Assembly (NCBI GenBank): GCA_019009955.1
Contig: CM032228.1
Coordinates: forward strand, 95,159,001 to 95,223,000
From: Riptortus pedestris
Lineage: Eukaryota; Arthropoda; Insecta; Hemiptera; Alydidae
DNA length: 64,000 nt
Direction of reading: 5' to 3'
Of the stretch, positions 46,440 to 60,051 are shown piece after piece. The position numbers and the translations under genes are program-made. The notes beneath the pieces are model-generated. The model searched no databases. It was not told the origin of the DNA and saw only the letters and a list, made by a program, of their open reading frames with translations. The stretch's first letter is position 1, and each line of letters starts with the position of its first letter.

Positions 46440-47170
46440 ACTCTCACCTTTAGAAATCCAGCCAGGAAGATGAAAGTTCAACTATACAAAGCCAATGGTG
46501 GTGTTAATTTAGACTGGGAAAGATGTCACCTGGAAGATTGTCTAGGTAGTTTGTGAGAGGCTTGGATAGAACACCATCAGCTAGCAATGTTTTTTTTTTT
46601 GGCCTTCAGAATACTTGGAGGATGAAGTGGAATATCTGTTTAGCAATGTTTGATGTAAAAAAGGCTTTTTATTCGGTCAGTCGTCATGCGGGGGGTGAGG
46701 TGAGACAAGGGCTTGTGGCTGCTACGTGTTAGGTGATGGGTAAGAACTCCTTTTGGGTGCTAGCAACTTTTTTTATAATGTACTTTATGGAATTTCAAAG
46801 GGTTAGGGACCCCCTTATTATTTGATTATTTTTTAAATATTGTAGGTTAGAGGTTTTGTTTTAATTGTTATTGTTGTTCTTAGTATCTTTTAAAATTTAT
46901 TATTATATTTAAACCCCAAATAAACATGTAAAAAGGTTATCAGACCTACAGGTATGTATGACTAAGACACGTGGACTGTCGCCAAGGAAACAGTTGGCCT
47001 ACCTTCTGAGAAAATTGCTGTATGGTAAAGTGAGGTCGAGGTAGAGGTGACAGATGACTTGGAGGAGAGTAGATATTAAAAATTGAAAGCTTCTAGCTAC
47101 GGAAGTTCTCAAGATGGTGGCAGATATCCAACAAGGTGGTACATAGAAATAAGTAATCGAAGTTAAGTAA
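46440..47170 (+). pseudogene. Decayed non-LTR retrotransposon (RT core and C-terminal pieces)
   Basis: FDVKKAFYSVSRHAG near 46648-46690 resembles the first RT catalytic block (FDV-KAFDSV-). GEVRQGLVA near 46698-46722 resembles GVRQGDPLS with intervening sequence deleted. At 46965-47145, LSPRKQLAYLLRKLLYGKV and RQRWQMTWRRVDIKNWKLLA with in-frame stops resemble the C-terminal tail of some non-LTR polymerases (GRPRKRWEDDIR-type). Between them is AT-rich sequence. Identification is by motif order only. Confidence 0.45.
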
Positions 47171-48868
47171 ATTTAGTTTTTTAATGGCGAACTAATTATA
47201 ATAATGGAATATGGATAATGCACTATTATGTCACGACTTCATTCTGACTAGCATTTCCCATAATTAATTTGTAAATTAAATGGGATTATTAAATGCACTT
47301 ATACAAAACAATGTCATAGTTCTGGGAGAAGTAGGCGAGTTAGTCATGTGTGTATTCTGAAGAGGAAAATATCGAGAATAGTGAAACCTCACAAATATAT
47401 TAATTCCATTTTAGTGAATTTCATATTAATTCGTGAAATAGTCTTTCATAAATTCTCGAGTAAAGCCACGTAGTTCTAGGATAATTCATGGTATCTCGTG
47501 GCACACTGTTCTACGCAGTCATTCCTGGCTCTCTACTATTATTTAAGAAAAGTATTTCAATTTGACTTCGTTGGTTCACAATGAATAAATGAATCCTGTA
47601 GACTGCTATAAAAAAATCCTTAGTTTTCTTTTTAGATTGCTGATAAAATTTTCAAGAAACAATCTCTTTAGAAAATATTGAGTTCAATTCACCTATATCT
47701 CACAATTTTAATACTCAGGAGGGCGTGGAGGGGTTTTCTGAGGTACAAGCAAATTTTAAAGATGTGTATCTGTTCATATAATAATAAAAGTCATAAAAAA
47801 ACCGCAAGAACAAGTTAACATCATTAGAACATAAATAAAGCAAGAAAAAAAAAGGGATTTTCCTATCTGTTGAGATAGACATTTAAAATCGGAAGCAATA
47901 TATAGAAAACATATATCATTGTTACAATAATTTATAACTAAATGAATAAAGGTGTACTAGACTTAAATCAGCAAATAAGTGGAAGTAAAATAAATCTTCT
48001 CTACTAGTAATAATTCATATAAAAATGTGTTTTTAAATTTACAACTTTTTTTTTAAACAAATGTCCTTTTTGGCCTTCAAGGTATATCAAGGAGCAAAGC
48101 CCTTCTTATGCGTGAGAAGAAAGGTATCATAGGACAAACATACGAATTTTATGAAAAACTGAAGTCGTCTATTGTAAATCTTTATTGAGAAATATATCAA
48201 TTTCATACTTTAAGGTTAGAAATCGAGCCTTCACAAAACAAAAAAGTAAACCCAGTAACAGTATTTAACAGTAAATATTCGTTTTTTATTATTTGTTTAT
48301 TATGACTATTTATTGAAATTGTTGAATGTATTCTACTGGTAAGCTTTTAATTTTAATCTGTAAAAATATTTTTCTTTATATATATTCTGTGGGCCACTAA
48401 TTTGTATTCTTAAAGTTTTATGATCATTGACCTCCTTGACCTTTAATATGTAGATGTGGAACTAGGCCTTTCTATTCTTACCTCAGATATTTGAATGAAA
48501 CCTGTCCTGATACAATACTTTTACATAGAATTTCTTTAAAAATTAGAAATAACAAAATTGAAAAATATACATATGTGAAGGCAAACATTACTTTGATTGG
48601 TATATATCCACCATGGATTATACGCGTTTGTATGTTCGGTGTGTTTGGTTTTGGTTGAGTCCTGGTATGAGTATTAATCATTTAAATTTCAATGATTTGT
48701 AATAATTATATGCATAGAATTAATAAATAGTAAGTTTTTAAATGTTCTATCAATTGTTTACTGTACCCTTAGTTTTTATAATAAGTTCTCCTTATTTATA
48801 ATAAGTTTTCCTTATCATTTGCATCAAATGATTACAATTCGAAAAAAAAGTTAAATTTCCTACATTTT

Positions 48869-48922
<54 letters not shown>

Positions 48923-50999
48923 AAGATCAAAATGATTAAAAATTTTAATAAATTAAATTCAAAATAATCAAACATTTTACTATCCCCTATTGTTGAATAC
49001 TACTCTTTATTTGGTTTTACCTCCATTATTCCTCATCTAGCACATCATAGCGAAAAGGTTTAAGATATTATTACTAAAGTGTTACCCTCTAACGTTTTAT
49101 TGAAGTTTTTTGTCTCTTCAACATTAATGATAATCATGCCCAAAAACTTTGCTGACTAATGAAAAACATTTAGTTGGAGATAGAGGCCTTTTCTTGAAAC
49201 CCTTAGAATTAATTGGAGGCTTCATGGGGCACTTTTAATATGAATAAAAAAAAACAAATTTTGAGTCTAAATACTTTTCACGCCTAAATTACTCCTTATA
49301 TACGCTCCTTAGCATCCAAATAGCTTTAAAACACCACCTGAGATTATAATGAATTACAAGCATGAACAGAATTATTAATGGATTTCTAGTCCAACCTTTC
49401 ACCTGCGCCTTGTTCGTTGTAATTAGTTAACATAACAATATTCATAATGTTGCAATATTAAATGGAAATTAAAAAAAATATATACTTTTTTTTTTGGCTA
49501 GCATATTCCACGAATGTTTCTACGACTAATTAATGGCCAGAACCCAAATCATTCCTTTATAAGTAAACGCATTTATTTTTGTATAGTCTTGTCTATTAAC
49601 AGGTAAAAAAATCGGTCAAAGGGGTCTGGGAGTGAGTTGTGCGGCCGAAAGCTGTAGGAAATATGCGGCTCCTCTGAGATGTTGGCCCTCCAAGCCGGAG
49701 CATTATATATTTAGAAGGTAGTGGCTGGCTCCCAATAATAAATCAACTCTCTCTCGTATCCAACCCCAACGAAACCACGTACCTTTTTGTTTAAGGTGTC
49801 TGCCCACGTTTTATAACCTAAACTTATAGTCTGGCTTCAATGTTAAAAATTTAAATCAACCCAGCCATCTATCTTTCACAATTTTCTTTCCTACTTACCT
49901 TGTAATAACGAGTGCCTGGAGGTTATTCTTTTTCTAGGTATTTTGTTTTTTAAAAAATGGCTATTTTGTTATTATTTTTCTATCGTAAGCGTAATTTTAG
50001 TATGAATTAAAGAAATTAGATTCGATGGGGAAACACAAAAAATAAAGAAATACATTAATAGCCGTTGGACTGGTTACTACCGGAGGAATAGTACATCCTA
50101 GAAAGTATGGACTATGGCTAAATCATAAGGAACAAGGCAAAAATTAGCCAGATTGTCCACAGTTGTTTCAAACCCACCTTCCGGAGGACTTAAATAATAA
50201 TGAGAGGCATATTCAACCAAAATGTCTTTGTCATTTAATCAAGATAGGTAGCGCCATTTGAATGTTAAAGGTAGAGCGCGTCTACAATTTTTCTTTTTAG
50301 AATATGGTAGCCAGCATTCCTTTCCGGTGTAATCATATTTAAGTTGTAATTAAATCAGTTGATCATGCTGCCTGACGATATAAGCATTAAGTACATGAGA
50401 GTGTACCGGATCAAAAATTCCATTCAAAACAGAATATTAATTCAGCTGAAAAGAATTATATAAAGAAATTAAATAAATTCAAAGCCGTTTCATTATACGG
50501 GCTATACACATTTTCATACATTATTGCAATAAATGACATTAATTTTATGAAAATTGTTCCTAACACATTAGACTTAAAAACATTAATGATATAAATGATT
50601 ATAACCATTTGTTTATGTTTGAAAGCATTCGGGGTACACTTCTCTGGTTGTGTTCTCAACGAATGGGTTTGCCAAAAGGACAATAATACATTTTCATACA
50701 CCATTTTCCTCCCGTTGTTGTTCAATTGATGGTCATTCTCTCCCACCAGTAATCCTTTGATCCTGACCATTTCAATTCCCAATTTAGTAAATTATTTTTA
50801 AGTCTGGCGGACGAATTTACTCCATTAATCTGATTAAGCAGTTTAATTAGGAAGTTTTATCGGCTTAAATGGTGGACCGATATCATTTTTGCCACTGGTG
50901 CCTACCAAAGAGCTTTAGTGCATTATAGATATCAGGTGTACAGCCATTTTTTTTAGTCTGACAGGAAAGCGTGGTTATATTTTCGTGGATTACAAAACT
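47171..50999. other. No supported gene
   Basis: AT-rich with a microsatellite at 48.9 kb and a GC-richer patch at 49600-49800 that I do not recognise. A 108-codon minus frame (50456-50782) has no recognisable domain. Confidence 0.55.
48877..48920. repeat. (AT)n microsatellite
   Basis: About 22 AT units; no recognised element around it. Confidence 0.95.
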
Positions 51000-51430
51000 T
51001 TGACTTCCGCCTTTCTGGCGTCAAAGACTTTATTCGTGTTGCATAGAAATGCTTGACTAGAATTGGGAAATTGTTTTTATATGTATTAAGGGAATGAGAA
51101 TTGCTAATATGAACTATTAGATACTTTACTAACATCCACTGGAGTGGAGGTTTACTTTACCGTCATAACATATATTCGTTAATATTGATTTTGTCGGGAA
51201 AACGTAAAGAAGGAATTCTGTTTAGAAAACATATATTAAGGTTCTAAGACGTTATTTAGTTTTATCAATATTCAAATTTTGATTTCCAACTTCTGGTCAC
51301 TAAATCTAAAACGTTATTTAGTTTTATGAATTTTCAAATTTTGACTTCTGACTTACTGTCATCAAATAGAATTCATTATTGTTTCCGGTGACGTGCCAAG
51401 GGAGAACTGTGAATACTTTTTTTAATATTA
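51000..51430. repeat. Dispersed repeat Y, copies 2 and 3, with a 62-bp tandem duplication
   Basis: TGACTTCCGCCTTTCTGGCG, GTTGCATAGAAATGCTTGA, AAGGGAATGAGAATTGC, GATTTTGTCGGGAAAACG parallel copy 1. After that, a 62-bp unit (start TCTAARACGTTATTTAGTTT) occurs twice in tandem at 51243-51304 and 51305-51366, ending in another GACTTCTGACTTACTGTCAT block and a third partial copy. Confidence 0.5.
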
Positions 51431-51741
51431 TCAGGGATATGAATATTGTCAAAGTTGGCCACATAATGCTCCTGTAACATTGCCAGCAGTGGGGATTGGA
51501 TAAAATTAATTAGATTGTCTAATTACTTCTGACGATGGGCAACACCCCATATATTCTTCTACCATACTAGAACAAACAACAATTTAACAAAATTGAACAT
51601 ATTTTCTCTCCGGATGCAAGGAGGCAAATCCTCCGGATATTTTGGCGGGAAATTAGATTTATTTGATCCAACGAACGATAATAAATTCGTCCAATAGACA
51701 TTCTACGTTTCATGCTCAAAACTATATATATAGTTTTTATA

Positions 51742-51792
51742 TATTAAATAACTGTAATATGAATGAAGAAAAAAATATCACTGCCTGAATGA

Positions 51793-51826
<34 letters not shown>

Positions 51827-51877
51827 TCATTCAGGCAGTGATATTTTTTTCTTCATTCATATTACAGTTATTTAATA
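51742..51877. repeat. Perfect 136-bp palindrome (inverted repeat without spacer)
   Basis: Both arms (68 bp, centre between 51809 and 51810) are exact reverse complements, including non-repetitive parts such as AACTGTAATATGAATGAAG, AAAATATCACTGCCTGAATG and ATTCATATAT, with an AT run at the centre. Outside 51742 and 51877 the match stops. Confidence 0.95.
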
Positions 51878-54230
51878 ACAGTGCTAAAAATAATATGTGA
51901 AGCAGTAAAGTAATATGAACTTATTAACGACCCTTAGTGGGAAACAAAATGGAAAATGGTTGAACGATCTATTATAAAACGTGACAATGATTAAATGGGT
52001 ATTTTAATGAAAACGTATAGGTTTTAATTAAAAAACCCCATTAAACCATGGTCATGGCCCTTAAAGCAAAGACTTCGGCTGAGAATGAGAATAGATAAAT
52101 TACTTGCAGAAAAACCGAATATGAGAAGCTCTTGACTATTTCTTGTGAACTATACTTCACCAGTGAAGTACGGGCATATTATTCCGAGAATTAAATTAAT
52201 AGGCTGTTTAAAACATATTCATTTATAAGTCATTGCTACTTCCAGCTTATGTGATAAGTTTGACATAAATATTGCTTCTTGCAACCAGCAATTTACGAAA
52301 AACGATTGTTTTTTTTTTCAGAATTAAATATTAAAGGGCTCTCCTTATTGGGGAACCAAATGTTATAATGACTTGTGTAAAATTGCATTAATTTTGAAAG
52401 ATTTTTTTTTCACTACGAACCCTTATTATATATGAGAATGATATTGTTATTATCAATTTATATAGGTAGGTATAGGTAACTATATTAAATGTCAAAACTC
52501 AGGAGTTCAAGTGTATCATAAATTCAAAATTATTCTCTTGGATTAACTGACAGAATTTTTGTGTTCAATCAGTAAGCATATTTAAACTTTGAACCACACG
52601 TGGAAAGAAGTAATCATTATAAAACTCTAGAGACGAAGTATATAAAACTCCATTATGAAACACGCGACAACGTCCATCACATGCTTAGCCAACATTCTAA
52701 CTTCCAGTCTGAGATTTAATTCACCACAATACGGGCGCAAATTCCAACTCAAGTCGACTACCTCACCTCGCGCCTAAGCCGTGTGACTGGCCTCGCTCCT
52801 TAATGGGGTGTTGATCTAAAGATCATTTTTAACGCAATTAGTGTCGGTTTATTTTCGGATTGGGCTCGTTCAAATTGCTCATGTTTTAGAAAATATACAT
52901 TTGATTAAGCTGCTACAAAACACCTCATCGTTAGAAACATCGCAGTTCTCAGTTTTACCTGCTCTTATAGCTATAGAATTTTTAAATGTGCACTCTAGAG
53001 TCAGGGAATCCTTGGTTCCTGTCACATCATTGTGAAGAGGGGCACTAATGATGGAGCGTATGCTCTGAAAGCGCTCTGTCACAACGAATAAAGAATAGTG
53101 AAGGAACGAGGCGTTTTTTCTTACCTGAGATAATAATTCTTTCACCATCCAGCACCTCAAAAATGGAAATCTGCTTAGTTTAGCGCAGCCCCTGCGTGAC
53201 GGACTTTTTTTTAAATTATATATTATTATCATTAATAATATGTAGGTTCATTTTTTGTGTGAGGTATTCAAGTAGACTCCTTGTTACGCATGTATAATTT
53301 AACATTGGCGAGGTTTTTAGTTTTTAGAACCCTTGGCAGCCGTCTTCTGACGGCAGACTAGCTAAACCGTCTACTCCATCACCTGTTACGAGAGGCGAAC
53401 TAGTTTATCATTGTTGTTTTAATACGGCATTACCGTTTGTTTGTTTTCGGTTGTAATTCCGGTACCTTCTCTCTTGTTTGGTGGAATCCAGTACCCTTGG
53501 TGTTTCGAGTTGTTTTTTTTCAGATGTAATACGAATGAAATCCAGTGTTTACTTATGCAGTGAGTTAAGGGGGCGAATTGGTGAGACATCCTTCATTCAC
53601 CTCAGATCTTTTAACCTTAGTCCATTTACAAATCACGCTAAACTGGGGTCTCACAAAGGCCCAATATTGTTAAAGTGTATTACTATAAAACCTGAAGTTC
53701 CAGTACTAAATGAGCTAATAGTTTCCATTGAAAATATTGTTAAGGTGTAATGTTCATGAAGAGTCTAGTCCTAGTAGTAAGTGATCTGATAGTTTCCGTA
53801 TGTATTGTAAAGACATGAGGTCATACATAACCTCAGGATTCTTCTTGACCTAATAAATGTGGTAATATAATCTTACTAACACCTACTTCTGTAATTATTT
53901 TTCTCTTTCAATCCATTTTGGCATCCCATTGGAGGGTCCCAGCTCCCATTTTATTGATTGATTCATGGTTAAAATTAAAATCGTGATTAAATTGATAAAG
54001 TCAGTATTGCTACGAATTACAATGACTTATTTCCCTTCATTTTAAACTCTGTTCTCTAATTTGTTACTGAAATTGGCATACTACATTGTTATTCTATAAT
54101 TCGTTATTACTCCAAAATTATTTGGTTTAATTCGGCTTTCTCGACTCTGTAATATTTTTACCTAAAGTCCTGGAATTTCGATATCTCCTATACTTCTAGT
54201 CTCAGATTACATTACATTGATTAAAATCAC
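51878..54230. other. No supported gene
   Basis: Contains only the HINE 3' terminus at 53.17 kb. A small hairpin GCCGTC-TTCT-GACGGC lies at 53340-53355. Frames of 117 codons (52879-53232, minus; runs into the HINE terminus) and 90 codons (53478-53750, plus) have no recognisable domain. Confidence 0.5.
53165..53208 (+). mobile_element. Helentron-like element (HINE copy 9), 3' terminus only
   Basis: GAAATCTGCTTAGTTTAGCG then CAGCCCCTGCGTGACGGAC and a T run. Upstream sequence does not match the family, so only the 3' terminal ~45 bp is recognisable. Confidence 0.7.
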
Positions 54231-54233
54231 ACA

Positions 54234-54321
<88 letters not shown>
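54231..54321. repeat. Compound microsatellite (CA)n(TA)n, left of Helitron H5
   Basis: CA run then TA run ending directly at the Helitron 3' terminus. Confidence 0.95.
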
Positions 54322-54322
<1 letters not shown>

Positions 54323-55690
54323 TAGCTCAGATACCCGGCTTCGCCTGGGAATTCATTTGAGGCTGAATGTTGATGGTATTTTTTTGGCAAGGCTTTACTT
54401 TGCATATTATTTTGACATTTCCCCGTCCCAGTGTTTAGGGTTTATACCCTTCGTTTTTTTTTTGTAAGACTTCACTGTCCTCCTAATTGTCATATTTCCC
54501 GTGTCCTGTGCATTATGCATAGATTTCAGCTATTAAGGACAAAATATTAACATAGATTTGAATTAATTTTTCCCGGTGAGGTACCTGGTAGTTCATATTG
54601 GACAGAATTGTTGAGCATATCAATATTTCTACGCAAATTACTTTAGTTTTACTGTATATCTCGTTTATAATTCGGTATACGAAAAAATGTGTATATAACA
54701 AAAGTTACTTTAAATAACAAAATAAACATCTTTTGGTATGTGCATATTTGCAGAAAAAGCAATAGAAAACGAAATACCGCTATTTTTAAATTCAGGCCTC
54801 CCTTACAACCCCCACTACTGCCCGTCCCTAGAAATGTTGGTATGGCTTATTATAATGAATACATTAGTGCGAATACACATACCGAGTTTTATTTAGATCG
54901 GTTGGGTCTTTTGTCCCAAATAAAATTGTTCACTTCCGCTATATGTTTTAGCGTATATCTCGTTTATAATTCGGTATACGAAAAAAGTTTATATAACAAA
55001 AGTTACTCTAAATAACAAAATAAACAACTCTTGTTATGTTCATATTTGCCGAAAAACGAATAGAAATCGAAATACCGCTATTTTTAAATTCAGGCCTCCC
55101 TTACAACCCCCACTCCTGCCCGTTCCTAGAAATGTTGGTGTAGCTTGTTATAATGAAAGCGTTAGTGCTAATACACATACCGAGTTTTATTTATTTCGGT
55201 TGGGTCTTTTGTCCCAAATAAAATTGTTCACTTTCGCTGTAGGTTTTAGCGTATATCTCGTTTATAAATCGGTATATGAAAAAAGTGTATATAACAAAAG
55301 TTACTCTAAATAACAAAATAAACAACTTTTGTTATGTTCATATTTGACGAAAAACCAATAGGAAACGAAATATCGCTATTTTTAATTTCAGGCCTCCCTT
55401 ATAACCCCCACTCCTGTTCGTCTTAGAGAATATTAATATAGCCTAAAGTCTAAGTTGGGCTAGTAGTAATATACATACCAAGTTTCATAAAATTCGGTTC
55501 AACCGTTTATGCGTGAAAAGGTAACAAACAAACAAACAAATAAACAAACAAACAAACAAACAAACAAACAGACACGAAAGAAACAAAATGTAGTTATGGT
55601 GTCTATGACAAGTGAAACGAAAAGTTATCGTGAAATTTCGCGAAAAAAATCAATGTACAGACAGAGGTTACAATTTTATATATATATAGA
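54322..55690 (-). mobile_element. Non-autonomous Helitron, full length (copy H5)
   Basis: Minus-strand element: the 5' TC is at 55690-55689 followed by TATATATATATAAAATTGTA; the 3' CTAG is at 54325-54322, preceded by the hairpin CCCAGGCGAAGCCGGG. It lies at the edge of a (CA)n(TA)n tract. Three modules of about 299 bp carry the marker CCCCCACTCCTG near 54810, 55107 and 55405. A (TTTG)n run (plus-strand CAAA, 55528-55570) is near the 5' end. No helicase gene. Confidence 0.9.
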
Positions 55691-57388
55691 TACATATTTG
55701 TGTGTTAAGTTGTTTGTATTTTCGTAATTAACTCTTTATGCTCCGTAGATATTTTAAAAATTAAGTCACAGAAGAGCCAACTGAACTCATTTTCTTAAAG
55801 ACAAAATTTACTAATATCACTTTCTGGGATGTACAAGGTGAATGGGAGAGTCAGTATGCGCGAGTAAAGTCGTTGGCTTTGATATAAATTGAAGAAAGAT
55901 AAATATATCGACTGATATAGAGTTTCTAATGGTCCTCATTTTTATCCAATTGTCACATTTGGAGGTCATTTGAAAAAAAACACTTCGAGTATAACCTCAA
56001 AACAGGTTCTTCAGATAATTCATTCCCGATATCCTGAGTGAAATAAAGAGATGGTAAAGACATTGTTACAAAATAACAACTTCAGGTATTTTCACTGTTC
56101 AATTTATTTTTACCCTCTTCACAACTGTAAAGGGTTTGTATGTTTACGGTGTGACGCCTATTCCCTCGAAACCTATATCAGTGAATCGAATTTATTTTCA
56201 GATATGTTTATACAACTACAGACTAAAGTTCATATCATCTACAATATTTGAATAATACCGGGGCTGAAAGAGAGAACACTAACACATGTAATGAAGGGTG
56301 ATAAAGGTAAATATCGGGTAGGTATTGATCGTCGCCTATATTTATGGACTCACCCGGACTTTGTTGAGCCGAAATACTGCCCTCTACATTCTAACCCGAA
56401 TGCTAACGATCTGTGTCCAAGATTTATCAAAAAAATCTTGTTAAAAAAAAAGTATTTTTTTAAAAATAAATGAAATGGTTGTCTTTATGTGACTAACAGG
56501 GATTATCGCCTCACCTAAGCTAATGCAGAGTTCTTTTTGGGGCTAGTATCCTTGCCAACAAAAGGTGTTAGATTGTTTTAATACTGTTTCTTCAGTTCGT
56601 ATTTCAGCCGTGCATAATTATTATAATGAATAGGGTTTTTTTTTCCTGGCTAACACTTTACTTTAATATGCATTAAAACAGATCCCGTAGTACAGGCATT
56701 TAATGAGAAACAAATTTCATAACGTTTTCGAGAATTTTTGGGGTTTATGAAATATCATAACATTATTCAACGTTTCAGATATAAAAACAAAAATAATCTG
56801 TTAATTGGAAATAGATAGGTTTGAATGTCAAGTATCACGGATAATGTTCTGTGCACGATTATCGTTAAATTAAGAAAAAATACAATCACAAAAGACATAA
56901 TTTGAAATACTGTCATGTGAGAAATCCTTATCTATTTATACCAAATTTGGAAGGAAGTCTTCTTCAAACGCTGTCAATATATTTTCTTGAATTCTTCTGG
57001 CTTCATTATTCATTTCTTCGCTATTTTCTTCTACGTGGATGTTATCTTCAACAGCATTTTTATTAAGAATACAGTTTGATCATAGATTTGTACTTAAAAC
57101 TTAAAAAATTAAGAGAATATGTCTAGAAAATGTAGTCTACTGAATATGAATATGGGTATGTTATATTTATTAATAAACCTGAACTGTGAGGAATACATGA
57201 ATTTCATAAGCGTAGATTTGAAAAGGTCCCTACTTGAATCTTACAACTCCCCTTAATTTGATTAACTAATCAGCTTGACAGCTGCGCCTCCCTCTGGGTC
57301 TTCCGAGGATAAGGGTGCGAATATACCGCCATGCTAACCTGATTTATTCTAGCTTCAGAAGAGCAGTTGTCATACGAGATTTAAAAAC

Positions 57389-57390
<2 letters not shown>

Positions 57391-57452
<62 letters not shown>
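57391..57452. repeat. (AT)n microsatellite
   Basis: About 31 AT units; no recognised element around it. Confidence 0.95.
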
Positions 57453-57455
<3 letters not shown>

Positions 57456-58204
57456 TAGGTGTACAATATATTGACAAGCCTCAATTTTCATTTCGAAAAA
57501 GTATGGTTTAATAATAGCCTTGACCCAGTTTATTTAAATTGTTAATTATCAGGGAGATTAAAACACATTTGCAACTGACTTCTTCAAAAATGGTGAAATT
57601 ATTTTGAGTATGTTCATAGTACTGAGGAACAAGATAAATGTAGCATTAATTTATTAACAGCCGTTGCCAAATGTGGTATTATGGCAGTGTAAAGAACATG
57701 AATTTCATTTAGATATATGGTAGTTTGTGCAACATGACTGGATGGAAGTAATTAATGTGATTATGTTTAACACACTTCTAGGGGAGTCTCTTTAACCTAA
57801 GACTCTTAAAGAAACCCACTTTGAGGTTATGATTCAGGAAAGGCATATGATTCAGATTTCAATGAAATAAAAATATATATACATGAACCCCTCACAAGAA
57901 AATTACACTTGACCAATAATAGTCAATCGTTTTCCTTCTGTCTCTAATTTCTTTTCACCAAATCACTTCATTGTCAGGTAAAACTTCGCACACCTTTGCC
58001 AACCGTTTACTCGCATTAATGATACAAGGTAGAACTATTGAGTCTTGCGAAAAATATTTTATTGAAATCTCAAGCAATTCTCATTAAAAAAGTTTATTTT
58101 CATTTTAATATTTAAGTATGTGTTCAATTAATTTCAATGTGTTCAATTAATTTCAATTGTTTTAATGTTTTTAATTTGGAATGAAATGGCATTTAACTTA
58201 TTAG

Positions 58205-58300
58205 AATTTCATTTAATGTGTTTTCATTAAATTAAATCCTATTGCCCGCGTGGGAATCGAAACCACGACTCTTGGTTCACCAAGTGAATTAAGACCAACA
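58205..58300 (-). mobile_element. SINE (family S) head fragment
   Basis: Minus strand GTTGGTCTTAATTCACTTGG, GGTTTCGATTCCC (B box), GGGCAATAGGATTTAATTTA. Body 3' of this is missing. Confidence 0.55.
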
Positions 58301-59521
58301 AAGTAAATTTAATTTATAAGCCGATATTCAATATTTTTACATTTACTTGACCCAATTTAATTAATATATTTCGAATTTTGAACTAGATAAAATTAAAATT
58401 AAATATACCTTAACTTTATGCATCCCTGACGGCTATGCGTGATTAAGATGTCTACATTTCAAGCAATGTATTTCTAAAAAAAATGATTTTTTTAAATGTA
58501 TTTTTACACTCTAAATATTAAATAATATATAGTAATAAATACAAACATTAATATGAACTCTTTGCTTCCATACTTCCTAACTGAACTACATAAATTTAAC
58601 TATGAAGAATTATCATTTTTTCTACCCGGTTTGATGTGATCCAAAACATTGTTGATATAAACATTTACAGTTATGTTGCCCTTTATAATTTCAATAAAGA
58701 TGCTCCCATTAATTCAATAGGTTATACAGTTTGTAAATGTGACTGGAATTTAATTGACTGTTGTTCTATGTTTATTTTTATTCTTTTATAATCAATGTAT
58801 AAATTTTTTTGCGTTTTTTTTTTCTTGTCACATGTAGAAAATGATTTGTATATTTATTATTGTTTTTAACCTGAAATTTGTATTCGTGCAAGCTATTGAG
58901 TTGCAGGAATATAACCTCTTTTTCATTCTCTTTTAATTGGATTGGATCTTGTAACACGCCAGTGTCGACCAAAAGAGAAGCCATTATATCATTCGTTTTG
59001 AATCCAATCAATCTAATCATTCGCATTGGACTTTATATCATACAGAATAGCTAAATGAAACGAAAAACACACTTCACTGAACAATATTCATATTATGAGT
59101 CGCAATAAGATTATGACATTTGAAGTTGGTATTTAATAAAGAGAGGTTTAATATTAATAGAGAGGCTTAGCCAACTAGTGGAGGGTTTATGCAGAGCACT
59201 TAGGGCTCAAAGGCTCCTTACATAGTCCTCATTCTTGGAGGTACTTGCTCCTTAGCTAAGCTATATAAACCGCCAAATCTTACTGACTTGCTTCATTCCA
59301 GGGCAATGTCCAATAACAAACCAAACATAAAGTATCTGCTTAATGTTATACTAACTCCATGAAAGTAACAACACTTATTTCTACCTTCCCAAAAACAAGT
59401 AAGTATTGAGTCCCAAGAAATTCCGGTGGATCCACGGCAGTATGAATCCAAAACGTACTTAATTTTGGAGTATTCATAAGTGTATAAATGTATAAATAAT
59501 ATTAAGTCGTGACATTAGGTC

Positions 59522-59655
59522 TTTTAGCAGATTTCCCTTAGGGGAAATCAGCTATTGAGGTCGTACTCATGAAGCGAGTTTCGAAAAATTTCTTCAAATG
59601 TCCATCGATCCTACCCAGGAGAAGACGAAAATGAGGTCCGTTCAAAATTGTATAT

Positions 59656-59695
<40 letters not shown>

Positions 59696-59983
59696 TTGTC
59701 TGTTAACGCTCTAGCGGTCGCAATTTTTGTTTGATCGTTACCAAACTCGGAATGTCATCGTTTTATGTAAAAAGGAAGATCAAGTTCGTTAATGGCTGAA
59801 ATCGGAACAGTGGGAGGGGGGGTTTAGCGAGGGATTTTTGAAAATTCGAATTCTCCGTTATTATGCGTCGGATCGAAAAATCAATCTTATTGCAAATTAA
59901 ATTTACTATAAATTATAAATATTGTAAAACTTCACGTGGGAAATCTGCTTAGTTTACGCAGCCCTTGCGTGATGGACTTTTTT
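59522..59983 (+). mobile_element. Helentron-like element (HINE copy 10), complete short form with AT core
   Basis: 5' TTTTAGCAGATTTCCCTTAG and arm GGGGAAATCAGCT; AT core 59650-59695; GTTAACGCTCTAGCGGTCGC block; G7 tract near 59815; 3' GGGAAATCTGCTTAGTTTAC, hairpin GCAGCCCTTGC, GATGGACTTTT. About 462 bp, non-coding. Confidence 0.87.
59650..59695. repeat. (AT)n core of HINE copy 10
   Basis: AT units with one AAAT interruption, inside the element. Confidence 0.95.
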
Positions 59984-59991
59984 ACTTTAAA

Positions 59992-59994
<3 letters not shown>

Positions 59995-60047
<53 letters not shown>

Positions 60048-60051
60048 TATA
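59995..60051. repeat. (TA)n microsatellite just 3' of HINE copy 10
   Basis: TA units 12 bp beyond the GATGGACTTTT terminus. Confidence 0.95.

Larger units (their letters stand above)
55691..59521. other. No supported gene
   Basis: AT-rich with a microsatellite at 57.4 kb and a SINE head at 58.2 kb. Short frames are unassigned. Confidence 0.55.

Noticed and set aside
52879..53232. 117-codon minus-strand frame near HINE copy 9
   Set aside because: Its first part is translated HINE terminus and the rest has no recognised domain or conserved copy.
33124..55690. Autonomous Helitron with a Rep/helicase gene
   Set aside because: None of the four long copies has any frame over 110 codons or helicase motifs; all are non-autonomous.
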